Translations under genes and position numbers: made by a program
The notes under the pieces: model-generated
Databases searched by the model: none
Seen by the model: only the letters and a program-made list of their open reading frames with translations
Told to the model about the DNA's origin: nothing
Part shown: piece after piece, positions 1 to 10,763 of the stretch
How positions within the stretch are numbered: the stretch's first letter is position 1
Layout of the letters: every line of letters begins with the position of its first letter
Origin: Xanthomonas vesicatoria ATCC 35937
Lineage (GTDB): Bacteria > Pseudomonadota > Gammaproteobacteria > Xanthomonadales > Xanthomonadaceae
DNA: 64,000 bases
Assembly (NCBI RefSeq): GCF_001908725.1
Contig: NZ_CP018725.1
Coordinates: forward strand, 4,836,001 to 4,900,000
Reading direction: 5' to 3'

Positions 1-599
1 AAGCAGCGGTGCTGCACGTGTGCTCCAACAGCATGACCGAGGATGCGATCGCGCAGTGCACGCTGGACGGCATGCGCCGTGCGCGTGCCGATGGCGCCAT
101 CGTCAGCCTGGACCTCAATCTGCGCCCGATGCTGTGGCCGCAGGATGTGGACCCGGCGCCGTTGTTATGGGAAGCACTGGCGCTGGCCGATGTGGTCAAG
201 CTCTCGCGCGAGGAACTGGAGTATCTGGCCGGCACCTTGCACAGCGATGCCAGCGCGGTGACACAGAAACTGTGGCAGGGCAACGCACGCTGGCTGCTGG
301 TCACCGACGGCGGCGGCCCGGTGCATTGGCAGACACGGGTGGATTCCGGCCAGGTGCCGGCGTTCACGGTGCAGGTGCGCGACAGCACCGCCGCCGGCGA
401 TGCGTTTGTCGGTGGTCTGCTCTATCAGCTGGCCGTCCGTGCGACCACGCTTGAACACCTTTGCAGTGATGCTGCAGCCATGACGCAAGTGATTCGTTTC
501 GCTGCGGCTGTTGGCGCACTGGCAGTCACGCGCAAGGGCGCGTTCGCCGCGATGCCCAGCATCGATGAAGTCCATTCCCTTATCCAGGAACAAGCATGA
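1..599 (+). CDS. PfkB-family sugar kinase, C-terminal part (5' end outside window)
   Basis: This is the C-terminal part of a ribokinase/PfkB-family sugar kinase; the reading frame is open back to base 3, so the true start lies upstream. The fragment carries an SLDLNLRPMLW segment like the DxNxRxxLW of fructokinase and ketodeoxygluconate kinases. It also has the family signature DSTAAGDAFVGG, whose Asp is the expected catalytic base. Its stop overlaps the start of the next gene by 4 bp (ATGA), so the two are translationally coupled. Beside an AGE-family isomerase, a fructokinase acting in mannose-to-fructose-6-phosphate conversion is likely, but substrate is inferred only from context. Confidence 0.85.
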   Translation, partial: AAVLHVCSNSMTEDAIAQCTLDGMRRARADGAIVSLDLNLRPMLWPQDVDPAPLLWEALALADVVKLSREELEYLAGTLHSDASAVTQKLWQGNARWLLVTDGGGPVHWQTRVDSGQVPAFTVQVRDSTAAGDAFVGGLLYQLAVRATTLEHLCSDAAAMTQVIRFAAAVGALAVTRKGAFAAMPSIDEVHSLIQEQA

Positions 600-1801
600 G
601 CCCGTTGCCCGCATCTCCCGCCCCCGATTTCCGTTCGGCCGATGTGCTGCGCCAGCATATTGCCGACACCATGGTGTTCTATCACCCGCGCGCGATCGAT
701 CCGGCCGGTGGCTTCTTCCAGTATTTCAAGGATGACGGCAGCATCTACGATGCCGGTCACCGGCATCTGGTGAGCAGCACGCGCTTCGTCTTCAACTACG
801 CGATGGCGTATCGCGAATTCGGCAACGCGGAGTACCTGCAGGCGGTGCGTCACGGCCTGGATTATCTGCGCAACGTGCACCGCAACGCGGCCACGGGTGG
901 GTATGCCTGGACGTTGCGCGATGGCGTCGTGGAAGATGACATGAATCACTGCTACGGCGTTGCATTCGTGCTGCTGGCGTATTCGTGCGGCCTGAAAGCC
1001 GGCGTCGCCGAGGCGCGTGCGTGGATGGACGAAACCTGGCAGTTGCTGGAAAAGTACTTCTGGGAAGCAGAGTTCGGCCTGTATCGCGACGAAGCCGATG
1101 CCCAGTTCAACTTCACTACGTATCGCGGCCAGAACGCCAACATGCATATGTGCGAGGCGATGATCGCCGCCTACGAGGCGAGCGGCGAACAGCGCTATCT
1201 CGATCGGGCACTGCTGCTGGCCGATCACATGACCCGACGCCAGGCGGCCAAGGCAGATGGCCTGGTGTGGGAGCACTACGACCCGCAATGGAACATCGAT
1301 TGGGACTACAACCGCGATAATCCCAAGCACCTGTTCCGCCCCTGGGGCTTCCAGCCCGGTCACCAGACCGAATGGGCCAAGCTGCTGATGCTGCTCGATC
1401 GCTATGCACCCACGGACTGGCTGTTGCCGACGGCGCAGCATCTGTTCGATATTGCGGTGGACCGCTCATGGGATGCACAGCGTGGCGGGTTGTATTACGG
1501 CTTCGCGCCCGACGGCCAGGTGTGCGACGACGACAAGTATTTCTGGGTGCAGGCCGAATCGTTGGCTGCAGCGGCTTTGTTGGCGCAGCGAAGTGGCGAT
1601 GCGCGCTATTGGCAGTGGTACGACAAGCTGTGGGATTACTCCTGGAAGCATCTGGTCGACCACCGCTACGGGGCGTGGTACCGCATTCTGGATGCGGACA
1701 ACCGCAAGTACAGCGATGAGAAGAGCCCGGCCGGCAAGACCGACTACCACACCATGGGCGCGTGCTACGAAGTGCTGAACGTGTTGCGGCCGGCAGATTG
1801 A
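596..1801 (+). CDS. AGE-family sugar epimerase/isomerase (mannose isomerase-like)
   Basis: The 401-residue product has the length and pattern of N-acylglucosamine 2-epimerase (AGE) family proteins, which fold as an alpha/alpha six-barrel. Family-type blocks are visible: HRHLVSSTRF near the N-terminus, RGQNANMHMCEAM in the middle and FQPGHQTEWAKLL further on, which supply the conserved Arg/His/Glu residues of the sugar pocket. The family includes N-acetylglucosamine epimerases, cellobiose epimerases and mannose isomerases. The RGQNANMH form and the coupled upstream kinase favour a mannose/fructose isomerase. It ends just before the convergent metH genes. Confidence 0.85.
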   Translation: MSPLPASPAPDFRSADVLRQHIADTMVFYHPRAIDPAGGFFQYFKDDGSIYDAGHRHLVSSTRFVFNYAMAYREFGNAEYLQAVRHGLDYLRNVHRNAATGGYAWTLRDGVVEDDMNHCYGVAFVLLAYSCGLKAGVAEARAWMDETWQLLEKYFWEAEFGLYRDEADAQFNFTTYRGQNANMHMCEAMIAAYEASGEQRYLDRALLLADHMTRRQAAKADGLVWEHYDPQWNIDWDYNRDNPKHLFRPWGFQPGHQTEWAKLLMLLDRYAPTDWLLPTAQHLFDIAVDRSWDAQRGGLYYGFAPDGQVCDDDKYFWVQAESLAAAALLAQRSGDARYWQWYDKLWDYSWKHLVDHRYGAWYRILDADNRKYSDEKSPAGKTDYHTMGACYEVLNVLRPAD

Positions 1802-1953
1802 TGCGGGTGTGACAGGGCGCGGCCGTCTATGAGCGGTCGCGCTGTCTTGCAGGGGCGCACCCGCGCGCGACGCGGCGTTATCGTTCAAGCCCTCCGCAGC
1901 CGGGTGCGCTACGACATTGGTTTGCCTGTGGTTGTGGCGATGCCGACCCGTTC

Positions 1954-4707
<2,754 letters not shown>

Positions 4708-4815
4708 ACAAGTCTCGGCTGGACGGCGATAGCGCGATCGGTCTTGGTGGGATGGTGCGCACGGCAGAACGATGCCGCGCGATGGAATGCGACCCTTATC
4801 CGGCGCTGCCCGCCA

Positions 4816-4936
4816 CCTTCTCCCGCGGGCGGGAGAAGGGCAGTACGCGGCGCACGGCGCGTCCTAGTCGCAGCCCAAGGGCTGCGCAGTCCTTCTCCCG
4901 CCAGCGGGAGAAGGTGCCCGAAGGGCGGATGAGGGC
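4816..4936. repeat. Pair of REP-like hairpins between the two metH genes
   Basis: Two palindromes of the form CCTTCTCCCGC...GCGGGAGAAGG lie at 4816-4840 and 4891-4914. The second is followed by GTGCCCGAAGGGCGGATGAG. The same palindrome and tail recur at 61802-61840, so this is a dispersed intergenic repeat. It fills most of the 241-bp gap between the two halves of MetH and could act as an mRNA-stabilising or attenuating hairpin; that role is inference. Confidence 0.75.
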
Positions 4937-4948
4937 TCTCTTGCCGCA

Positions 4949-6088
4949 TCACGCTGCCAACTCCTGCGCGCCAGGCAATTGCCGCGGCGACAGATCGGCG
5001 ACTGCTTCGGCGATGGCGCGGATATGGTCCGGCGAGGTGCCGCAGCACCCGCCGACCAGATTGAGCAGGCCGGCCTGGGCGAACTCGCGCAGCGTCTGCG
5101 CCATTTCTTCCGGGGTTTCGTCGTATTCGCCGAACGCATTGGGCAGGCCGGCATTGGGATGCGCGCTGACGTAGCCGTCGGCGATCTGCGCCAGCGTTTC
5201 CACATGCGGGCGTAAATCCTTGGCGCCCAGCGCGCAATTCAAACCCACCGACAGTGGCCGGCCGTGCGCGACCGAAGCGTAGAACGCTTCGGCAGTCTGC
5301 CCCGACAGGGTGCGACCGGACGCATCGGTGATGGTGCCGGAGATCATCACCGGCAGCCGTCCGCCACGCGTTTCGAAGACTTCTTCGATGGCGTACAGCG
5401 CGGCCTTGGCGTTGAGGGTGTCGAAGATGGTTTCCACCATCAAGGTGTCCGCGCCGCCGTCGATCAGACCTTCGATCGCCTCGCGATAGGTCTGTCGCAG
5501 TGCGTCGAAGCTGGTATTGCGATAACCGGGGTCGTTGACGTCGGGGCTGATCGAGGCCGTGCGGCTGGTCGGGCCGAGCACGCCGATCACAAAGCGCGGC
5601 TTGTGCGGAGTCAGCGCTTCGACTTCGTCGCAGCAGGCGCGCGCGACCTGGGCGCCGGCCTTGTTCAACTCGTAGACCAGATGTTCCAGGTGATAGTCGG
5701 CTTGGCTCACCGAGGTCGCATTGAAGGTGTTGGTCTCCAGCAGATCGGCACCGGCATCCAGATAGGCGCGGTGGATGCCGGCGATAATCTCCGGGCGCGT
5801 CAGCAGCAGCAGGTCGTTGTTGCCCTTCAGGTCATGCCCTTCCGGTGCGTGTGCGTGATCGCAGCCCGGCCCGTGCACGTGCGCGCTGTCGTAGCCGGCG
5901 GCAAAACGAGTGCCGCGGTAATCCGGTTCCTGCAGATCGTGGCGTTGGATCATGGTGCCCATCGCGCCGTCGATGATGAGGATGCGCTCGCGCAACGCGG
6001 CAGTGAGCTTGGCAGCACGCTCCGGATGCAGCCACGGCAGCGAGAACGGGATCGGGGATGGGGGATTGGGGATTGCGGCGGGCGTCAT
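4949..6088 (-). CDS. metH: Homocysteine S-methyltransferase subunit (first half of split MetH)
   Basis: The 379-residue protein corresponds to the N-terminal homocysteine-binding barrel of MetH. It begins the domain with [14 protein letters not shown] and carries the zinc-thiolate cysteines expected for this fold: C285 in GLNCALG and C348-C349 in GGCCGTSP. It should bind and activate homocysteine for methyl transfer from the B12 domain encoded downstream, so the two polypeptides must assemble or meet transiently. The ATG overlaps the sahR-like stop codon (ATGA). Residues about 5-14 ([10 protein letters not shown]) are encoded by one arm of a heptamer repeat and are unlikely to be part of the ancestral protein. 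Confidence 0.93.
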   Translation of the reverse strand: MTPAAIPNPPSPIPFSLPWLHPERAAKLTAALRERILIIDGAMGTMIQRHDLQEPDYRGTRFAAGYDSAHVHGPGCDHAHAPEGHDLKGNNDLLLLTRPEIIAGIHRAYLDAGADLLETNTFNATSVSQADYHLEHLVYELNKAGAQVARACCDEVEALTPHKPRFVIGVLGPTSRTASISPDVNDPGYRNTSFDALRQTYREAIEGLIDGGADTLMVETIFDTLNAKAALYAIEEVFETRGGRLPVMISGTITDASGRTLSGQTAEAFYASVAHGRPLSVGLNCALGAKDLRPHVETLAQIADGYVSAHPNAGLPNAFGEYDETPEEMAQTLREFAQAGLLNLVGGCCGTSPDHIRAIAEAVADLSPRQLPGAQELAA

Positions 6089-6156
6089 GGTGCGATTCTC
6101 CGTGAGGCAGTGGTGCTGCTTTCAACGATTCCCGATTCCCGACTCCCAATTCCCGG
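6048..6156. repeat. Heptamer fold-back repeat spanning the sahR-metH junction
   Basis: A G-rich arm (6048-6075) and a C-rich arm (6127-6156, GATTCCC-GATTCCC-GACTCCC-AATTCCC) face each other across about 50 bp. The right arm encodes the last residues of the ArsR-methyltransferase gene and the left arm the first residues of the homocysteine methyltransferase. The inner edge of the right arm has the box GCTTTCAACGATTCCC, shared with other copies in the window. Confidence 0.75.
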
Positions 6157-7080
6157 CTTCACCGCAATCAACGAAATCACCTCGAAATGCGGCGGCCGCT
6201 TTTCGCGCGTCACCGTCTCCAGGCTGGACACCTCCAGCCCGGCCTTCTCGACGAACCTGCGCAATTCCTTGGCGGCAAACCCGAGATTGACGTGGCCATA
6301 GGCATGCACGGCCGCGCGGTGTTCGTGCTTGGCCAGGCTGCACAGCAGCAGGCGGCCGCCGGGGCGCAGCACGCGCGCGGATTCGGCCACTGCCTGCGCT
6401 GGCTTGGCTGCATAGGTGAGTGCATGCATCAGCACCACCAGGTCGAAGCTGGCATCGGGAAACGGCAGCGCATGCATGTCGCCCTCGCGCACCTCCACAT
6501 TGCGTAACTTACGCAGGCGCTCGCTGGCGGCAGCGACCACACGTGCGCTGGTGTCAATGCAGATGTAGCGGGTGGCGTGCGGGGCCACCAGTTCGGCCAG
6601 CACGCCATCGCCGGAGGCGATGTCGAGCACGTCGCCGGTTTCCAGAAGAGGTAGCGCGGTGCGCGCCAGCGCTTCCCAGGTGCGCCCGGGCGAGTAGTGC
6701 CGCTCCATGTCGCCGGCCACCGAGTCGGCCCAGTTCTGGTCGGCGGCGCGGTTGGCGAGCACCGCGGCCACGCGCTCGGCATCCTGCCGCAGCAGCGGAT
6801 CGTCGCTGCCGGTGCTCAGTGCCAGCCATAGCGCACGTTGGGCCGGGTCCAGCGACACCTCGTCGAAACGGTAGTAAGCCGACACGCCGGCGCGGCGGTC
6901 GCGCACCAGCCCTGCTTCCTTGAGCTTGGCCAGATGCGTGGATACGCGCGGTTGCGCCAGGCGGGTAATCGCCGACAGCTCGGCCACGGTGAGTTCTTCC
7001 TGCTCCAGCAAGGTCAGCAGGCGGACGCGGGTGGCGTCGGCAAATACCTTCAGGCGCGCCGACCAGTCTTCCAGATCCAT
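6085..7080 (-). CDS. sahR: ArsR-family regulator fused to a SAM-dependent methyltransferase (SahR-like)
   Basis: The 331-residue protein joins an ArsR winged helix (about residues 8-80, recognition helix around [15 protein letters not shown]) to a class I methyltransferase domain (motif [10 protein letters not shown] at 151-159). It heads the metH operon. In Proteobacteria, ArsR-type SahR regulators control methionine and S-adenosylhomocysteine recycling genes, and some carry such a fused domain, presumably to sense SAM or SAH; the symbol rests on that and on context. ATG 7080 is preferred because an upstream start would translate through the palindromic operator. The last 20 or so residues (from about 308) derive from a repeat element. 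Confidence 0.8.
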   Translation of the reverse strand: MDLEDWSARLKVFADATRVRLLTLLEQEELTVAELSAITRLAQPRVSTHLAKLKEAGLVRDRRAGVSAYYRFDEVSLDPAQRALWLALSTGSDDPLLRQDAERVAAVLANRAADQNWADSVAGDMERHYSPGRTWEALARTALPLLETGDVLDIASGDGVLAELVAPHATRYICIDTSARVVAAASERLRKLRNVEVREGDMHALPFPDASFDLVVLMHALTYAAKPAQAVAESARVLRPGGRLLLCSLAKHEHRAAVHAYGHVNLGFAAKELRRFVEKAGLEVSSLETVTREKRPPHFEVISLIAVKPGIGSRESGIVESSTTASRRIAP

Positions 7081-7081
7081 G

Positions 7082-7111
7082 AATATCTCTATATCGCGAT
7101 ATGGAGATATT
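7082..7111 (-). promoter_or_regulatory. 30-bp palindromic operator over the sahR ribosome binding site
   Basis: The AT-rich sequence from 7082 to 7111 is an almost perfect inverted repeat: half-site AATATCTC, one base, ATATCGCGATAT, one base, GAGATATT. It stands out from the GC-rich background. It abuts the ATG at 7080, and on the minus strand its GAGA run serves as the likely ribosome binding site. This layout fits autoregulation of the sahR-metH operon by the ArsR protein. Confidence 0.75.
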
Positions 7112-7203
7112 TTCGGCCGGGCAGCAGGTGCGGTCAACTACATACGCATGCGAATGGTTGGCGCTACAATGGCCGCTCAGCCAATACCCGGGAGGGGTCG
7201 AAC

Positions 7204-8352
7204 GTGGATTTCAGCTTTACCGAAGAACAACTGATGATCCAGGATGTGGCCCGCCGGATCGCCCAGGAAAAGATCGCCCCCAGCGCGGAGCAGTTCGACC
7301 GCAGCGGCGAGTTCCCGTTGGAAAACATCCAGCTGCTGGGCGAAAACGGCCTGATGGGCATCGAGGTGCCGTCCGAGTACGGCGGCGCCGGCATGGACCC
7401 GATCAGCTATGCCTTGGCGATGATCGAGATCGCGGCCGGCGACGGCGCGCACTCCACCATCATGTCGGTCAACAACTCGCTGTTCTGCACCGGTATCCTG
7501 AAGAACGGCACCGAGGCGCAGAAGCAGCTGTACGTGCGCGCAATCGCAGAGGGCACGCATATCGGCGCATTTGCGCTGACCGAACCGCAGTCCGGCTCGG
7601 ATGCATCGGCGATGCGCTGCCGCGCGGTCAAGCAGGCGGACGGCAGCTTCGTCATCAATGGCAAGAAGAGCTGGATCACTTCAGGTCCGGTAGCCAAGTA
7701 CATCGTGTTGTTTGCGGTGACCGAGCCAGACAAGGGTTCGCGCGGCATCACCGCCTTCATGGTCGACACTGACAAGCCGGGCTTCCATCGCGGCAAGACC
7801 GAGCCCAAGCTGGGCATTCGGGCTTCGGCCACCTGCGAGATCGAGTTCGCCGATTACATTGCTCATGCAGACGACGTCCTGGGCGTGGAGGGCGAGGGCT
7901 TCAAGACCGCGATGAGCGTGCTCGATGCCGGGCGCATCGGCATCGCCTCGCAGGCAGTGGGCATTGCGCGTGCTGCCTATGAAGCCACGCTTGCGTACGT
8001 CAAGGAGCGCAAGGCCTTCGGCGCGGCCATCGGTACCTTCCAGATGACCCAGGCCAAGATCGCCGACATGAAGTGCAAGCTGGACGCGGCGCTGCTGTTG
8101 ACGCTACGTGCGGCCTGGCTGAAGGGGCAGGGCAAGAAATTCGGCACCGAAGCGGCGGTCGCCAAACTCACCGCATCGGAAGCGGCGATGTGGATCACCC
8201 ACCAGGCGGTGCAAATCCACGGCGGCATGGGCTATTCGAAGGAAATGCCGCTGGAGCGTTACTTCCGCGATGCCAAGATCACCGAGATCTACGAGGGCAC
8301 CTCGGAAATCCAGCGCCTGGTGATCGCGCGTGGCGAGACCGGGCTGCGCTGA
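7204..8352 (+). CDS. Acyl-CoA dehydrogenase
   Basis: The 382-residue FAD enzyme matches the usual length of bacterial short/medium-chain acyl-CoA dehydrogenases, which oxidise acyl-CoA to enoyl-CoA and pass electrons to ETF. Visible landmarks are FALTEPQSGSDA (FAD/substrate site), HGGMGYSKEMPLERYFRDA and the C-terminal YEGTSEIQRL with catalytic Glu at about residue 364. Start is the GTG at 7204 (VDFSFTEEQ) after a strong GGGAGGGG site; the frame is open further upstream but crosses the operator. A TACAAT at 7165-7170 could be the -10 box. Chain-length preference cannot be read from the sequence. Confidence 0.93.
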   Translation: MDFSFTEEQLMIQDVARRIAQEKIAPSAEQFDRSGEFPLENIQLLGENGLMGIEVPSEYGGAGMDPISYALAMIEIAAGDGAHSTIMSVNNSLFCTGILKNGTEAQKQLYVRAIAEGTHIGAFALTEPQSGSDASAMRCRAVKQADGSFVINGKKSWITSGPVAKYIVLFAVTEPDKGSRGITAFMVDTDKPGFHRGKTEPKLGIRASATCEIEFADYIAHADDVLGVEGEGFKTAMSVLDAGRIGIASQAVGIARAAYEATLAYVKERKAFGAAIGTFQMTQAKIADMKCKLDAALLLTLRAAWLKGQGKKFGTEAAVAKLTASEAAMWITHQAVQIHGGMGYSKEMPLERYFRDAKITEIYEGTSEIQRLVIARGETGLR

Positions 8353-8360
8353 GGTCGGCC

Positions 8361-8407
8361 GCGCTCCGGCGCTGCCGCAGGTGCGGCAACGCCGGAGCGC
8401 TTTCCTT
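8361..8407 (+). terminator. Rho-independent terminator after acyl-CoA dehydrogenase
   Basis: GCGCTCCGGCG at 8361-8371 pairs with CGCCGGAGCGC at 8390-8400, and the inner TGCCGC/GCGGCA extends the stem to about 17 bp around a 4-base loop. TTTCCTT follows. It starts 8 bp after the stop codon. Confidence 0.8.
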
Positions 8408-8469
8408 GATGCGAAGATCTTCGAGATCTACGCAGCCACGTGGGAAATGCCGTGTCTGGTGATCGCGCC
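8408..8469 (+). pseudogene. Relic copy of the acyl-CoA dehydrogenase 3' end
   Basis: These 62 bases align without gaps to 8269-8330, the end of the acyl-CoA dehydrogenase gene, with about 49 identities by eye. The relic would read DAKIFEIYAATWEMPCLVIA, against DAKITEIYEGTSEIQRLVIA in the gene, so catalytic EGTSE is lost. It looks like a decayed tandem duplication beyond the terminator. Confidence 0.7.
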
Positions 8470-8577
8470 TTGCTGCGTCCCTGAGCGATGTGTGGGGCAC
8501 TGCCAAGTGGCGGCCGCGCTTGTCGTTTGCTCCGCACACGGACCACAATCGCGGCCTCCTTCTGTGCTGGTGCGCGT

Positions 8578-10101
8578 ATGCCCCGGTCTTCGCACGCTGT
8601 TTTTTCCCGCCGCTTGTTGCCCGCGCTCGCGCGCCTGGTGCTATGCGGCGGACTGGTGTTGGTTTGCGGTGCGGCAGCTGCGCAAACACCGCCGCCGTCG
8701 ATCGTTCCCACCGACCGCCTGCAGGAGTCCTGGTGGGCCCAGCGTCACGCGCAGGTACTGGATCAAGTCAAACAGCATCCGGAGACGAAGCTGCTGCTGA
8801 TCGGCGATTCGATCACCCAGAACTACGAAAAATCCAAGGCGCCCGACGAAGAGTTTCAGCCCACCTGGCAGGCCTTCTATGGCGGCCGCGGGGCGCTCAA
8901 TCTGGGCTTCAGCGGCGATGGCACCGAAAACGTGCTGTGGCGGCTGGCCAATGGCGAAGTAGACGGCTTGCAGCCCAAGGTCGCGCTTGTCTTGATCGGC
9001 ACCAACAACACCGGCCATCTCGGCCAGACCGCGGAGCAGACCCAGCTCGGCATCGATGCGGTAGTCGCGGCGATCGAACAAAAACTGCCGCGCACGCATA
9101 TCCTGCTGCTGAGCATGCTGCCAAGCGCGATTTCTGCGGAGAAATCGCGTCGCGATGCGCAGATTAACCAGGGCTTGGCGGTGCGTTACGGCGACAACCC
9201 GCGCGTGACCTACCTGGACGTGAGCTCGGTCTTCCAGCGCGACGGCAAGTTGCGCACCGAGTTGTTCTACGACACCCGGTTTCGCCTGGCTGCCGCTGCA
9301 TTGCACCCGGACACACGGGGCCAGCGCATGCTGGCCGAGGCGATCGAGCCGACCCTGGCGCGGCTGCTGGGTGAGCCGCCGGTCAAGCCGGTGGCCGAAC
9401 TCGGCCGCGACGTAACCACCTCATTGATACCGGTTGATTGGCTCGAGCAGGATTCCTACGACTGGTACGCCCGCCATCATGCCGCGCTGGCTGCTGCGCG
9501 CAGTTTGAAGCCGGAGGTGGTGATGATCGGCGATTCGATCACCCATTTCTGGGCCGGCCCGCCACAGGCCACGCGCGTCAGCGGGCCGGAGTCCTGGCAG
9601 TGGCTGTACGGCAAGCGGCCGGTATTGAATCTTGGCTTTGGCTGGGACCGCACGCAGAACGTGTTGTGGCGCATCCGTCAGGGCGAACTCGACGGCCTGG
9701 ATCCGCGTTGGGTGGTACTGCATATCGGTACCAACAATCTCACCGGCACTGCGCAGTCGCGTGCGAGCACACCGGCCGAAACCGTGCAGGGTGTCGATGC
9801 CATCGTGCGCGAGGTGCGCACGCGCATGCCCAACAGCAAGCTGATCCTGATGGCGATCATGCCGCGTGGCCACACAGCTAGCAGCCCGCAACGCGCTCCG
9901 ATTGCCGAAACCAACCGCCTGCTGCGCGCGCGGTACGCAGCCGACCCATCGGTGCGCCTGGTCGATATCGGCAAGCAGTTGCTGCAGCCGGATGGTAGCT
10001 TGCCGGAAGCGCTGATGCCCGACGGCACCCACCCCAGCGAAGCCGGTTACAGGATCTGGGCGCAGGCGTTACGCGATGCTGGAATAACGGCCGCTCCGTA
10101 G
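8578..10101 (+). CDS. Secreted protein with two tandem SGNH/GDSL hydrolase domains
   Basis: The 507-residue protein begins with a signal peptide (basic MPRSSHAVFSRR, hydrophobic core, AAAAQ cleavage region) and has two homologous SGNH hydrolase domains resembling platelet-activating-factor acetylhydrolase subunits. Domain 1 has LLLIGDSITQNY (Ser78), LGFSGDGTENVLWR and LIGTNN. Domain 2 has VVMIGDSITHFW (Ser320), LGFGWDRTQNVLWR, HIGTNN and DGTHPSEAG (Asp482, His485). In domain 1 the matching His is H243, but the Asp three residues before it is Ala240, so it may be weak or inactive. Likely a periplasmic or outer-envelope esterase; the substrate is unknown. An earlier in-frame start at 8488 would precede the signal peptide by 30 residues. 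Confidence 0.88.
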   Translation: MPRSSHAVFSRRLLPALARLVLCGGLVLVCGAAAAQTPPPSIVPTDRLQESWWAQRHAQVLDQVKQHPETKLLLIGDSITQNYEKSKAPDEEFQPTWQAFYGGRGALNLGFSGDGTENVLWRLANGEVDGLQPKVALVLIGTNNTGHLGQTAEQTQLGIDAVVAAIEQKLPRTHILLLSMLPSAISAEKSRRDAQINQGLAVRYGDNPRVTYLDVSSVFQRDGKLRTELFYDTRFRLAAAALHPDTRGQRMLAEAIEPTLARLLGEPPVKPVAELGRDVTTSLIPVDWLEQDSYDWYARHHAALAAARSLKPEVVMIGDSITHFWAGPPQATRVSGPESWQWLYGKRPVLNLGFGWDRTQNVLWRIRQGELDGLDPRWVVLHIGTNNLTGTAQSRASTPAETVQGVDAIVREVRTRMPNSKLILMAIMPRGHTASSPQRAPIAETNRLLRARYAADPSVRLVDIGKQLLQPDGSLPEALMPDGTHPSEAGYRIWAQALRDAGITAAP

Positions 10102-10523
10102 GGCGACCCAGGACGGCGGCACTCGCCAGGCAGATGCCGTCGTGTCGAAGTACCCGTGTGTGACCGAGGGGCTGCGTGCAGCGGGTGCCATGCGTCTGCA
10201 CAGCGACACGTCGGTCGTCGCGCTAATCGACAGTCGTGAGGGATTGGAGTGCGAGGCCTCATGGCGTGGCGATACCCCGATCGCTTAGATGGGGCGGCCA
10301 GCAAGGCGGCTAACAACGACTGCGCCCACCGCCAGGCGGGATGTTGCCCGGAGCTGGCAATTCCCGTTGTCCACTGTTTTTGAGCGCGTCCTCATATCCA
10401 ACGGACGACTGCTGGCGCCGCTTTACTGCCGCGCTGAATCACATCATTGGCACGCAAGCGCTGATCGGCGTCGGTAGTCAGCCACAGCGACAGTGCTGAC
10501 CTTTTCGTACCCCAGAAACCAGA
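10102..10523. other. Intergenic region without a recognisable gene
   Basis: Between the GDSL gene and the tRNA terminator I see no open frame with family resemblance, no ribosome binding site leading a long frame and no integrase remnant. The only structure is the hairpin at its right edge. Confidence 0.5.
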
Positions 10524-10551
10524 AGACCCCCGATTGCTCGGAGGTCTTTTT
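10524..10551. terminator. Bidirectional hairpin terminator next to tRNA-Leu
   Basis: AGACCCCCGA (10524-10533) and TCGGAGGTCT (10538-10547) form a 10-bp stem with a TTGC loop. On the minus strand it lies just after the tRNA 3' end and is followed by a T-rich stretch. On the plus strand it is followed by TTTTA. Confidence 0.7.
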
Positions 10552-10558
10552 AAACTGG

Positions 10559-10643
10559 TGCCCAGAAGAGGACTCGAACCTCCACGAAGTTGCCCCCGCT
10601 AGCACCTGAAGCTAGTGCGTCTACCAATTCCGCCACCTGGGCA
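10559..10643 (-). tRNA. tRNA-Leu (anticodon CAG)
   Basis: The minus strand folds as an 85-nt class II tRNA. The acceptor arms TGCCCAG/CTGGGCA pair, the D-arm has GGCGGAATTGGTAGACGC, the anticodon loop reads CTTCAGG (CAG), a long variable arm follows, and the T-arm has GGTTCGAGTCC. CCA is encoded at 10556-10558. A 21-nt part of the D-arm recurs in the rnr coding sequence. Confidence 0.95.
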
Positions 10644-10763
10644 GGTGAGCCGCGAATTTTGCAGACTCGCGGCAGGGTTGTCAACGGGTTATGTGCGGCA
10701 ATCGCCAACGGCCTGGCCAGCCTTGCTGCCCACGTCAGGACCGCAAGGGGTACCATTAGGGCA

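Noticed and set aside
7081..7137. Upstream start at 7137 for the ArsR-methyltransferase
   Set aside because: It would add 19 residues coded by the palindromic operator; the ATG at 7080 gives the normal ArsR N-terminus.
10102..10643. Integration site of a genomic island at tRNA-Leu
   Set aside because: No integrase, no repeated tRNA 3' end and core genes on both sides.
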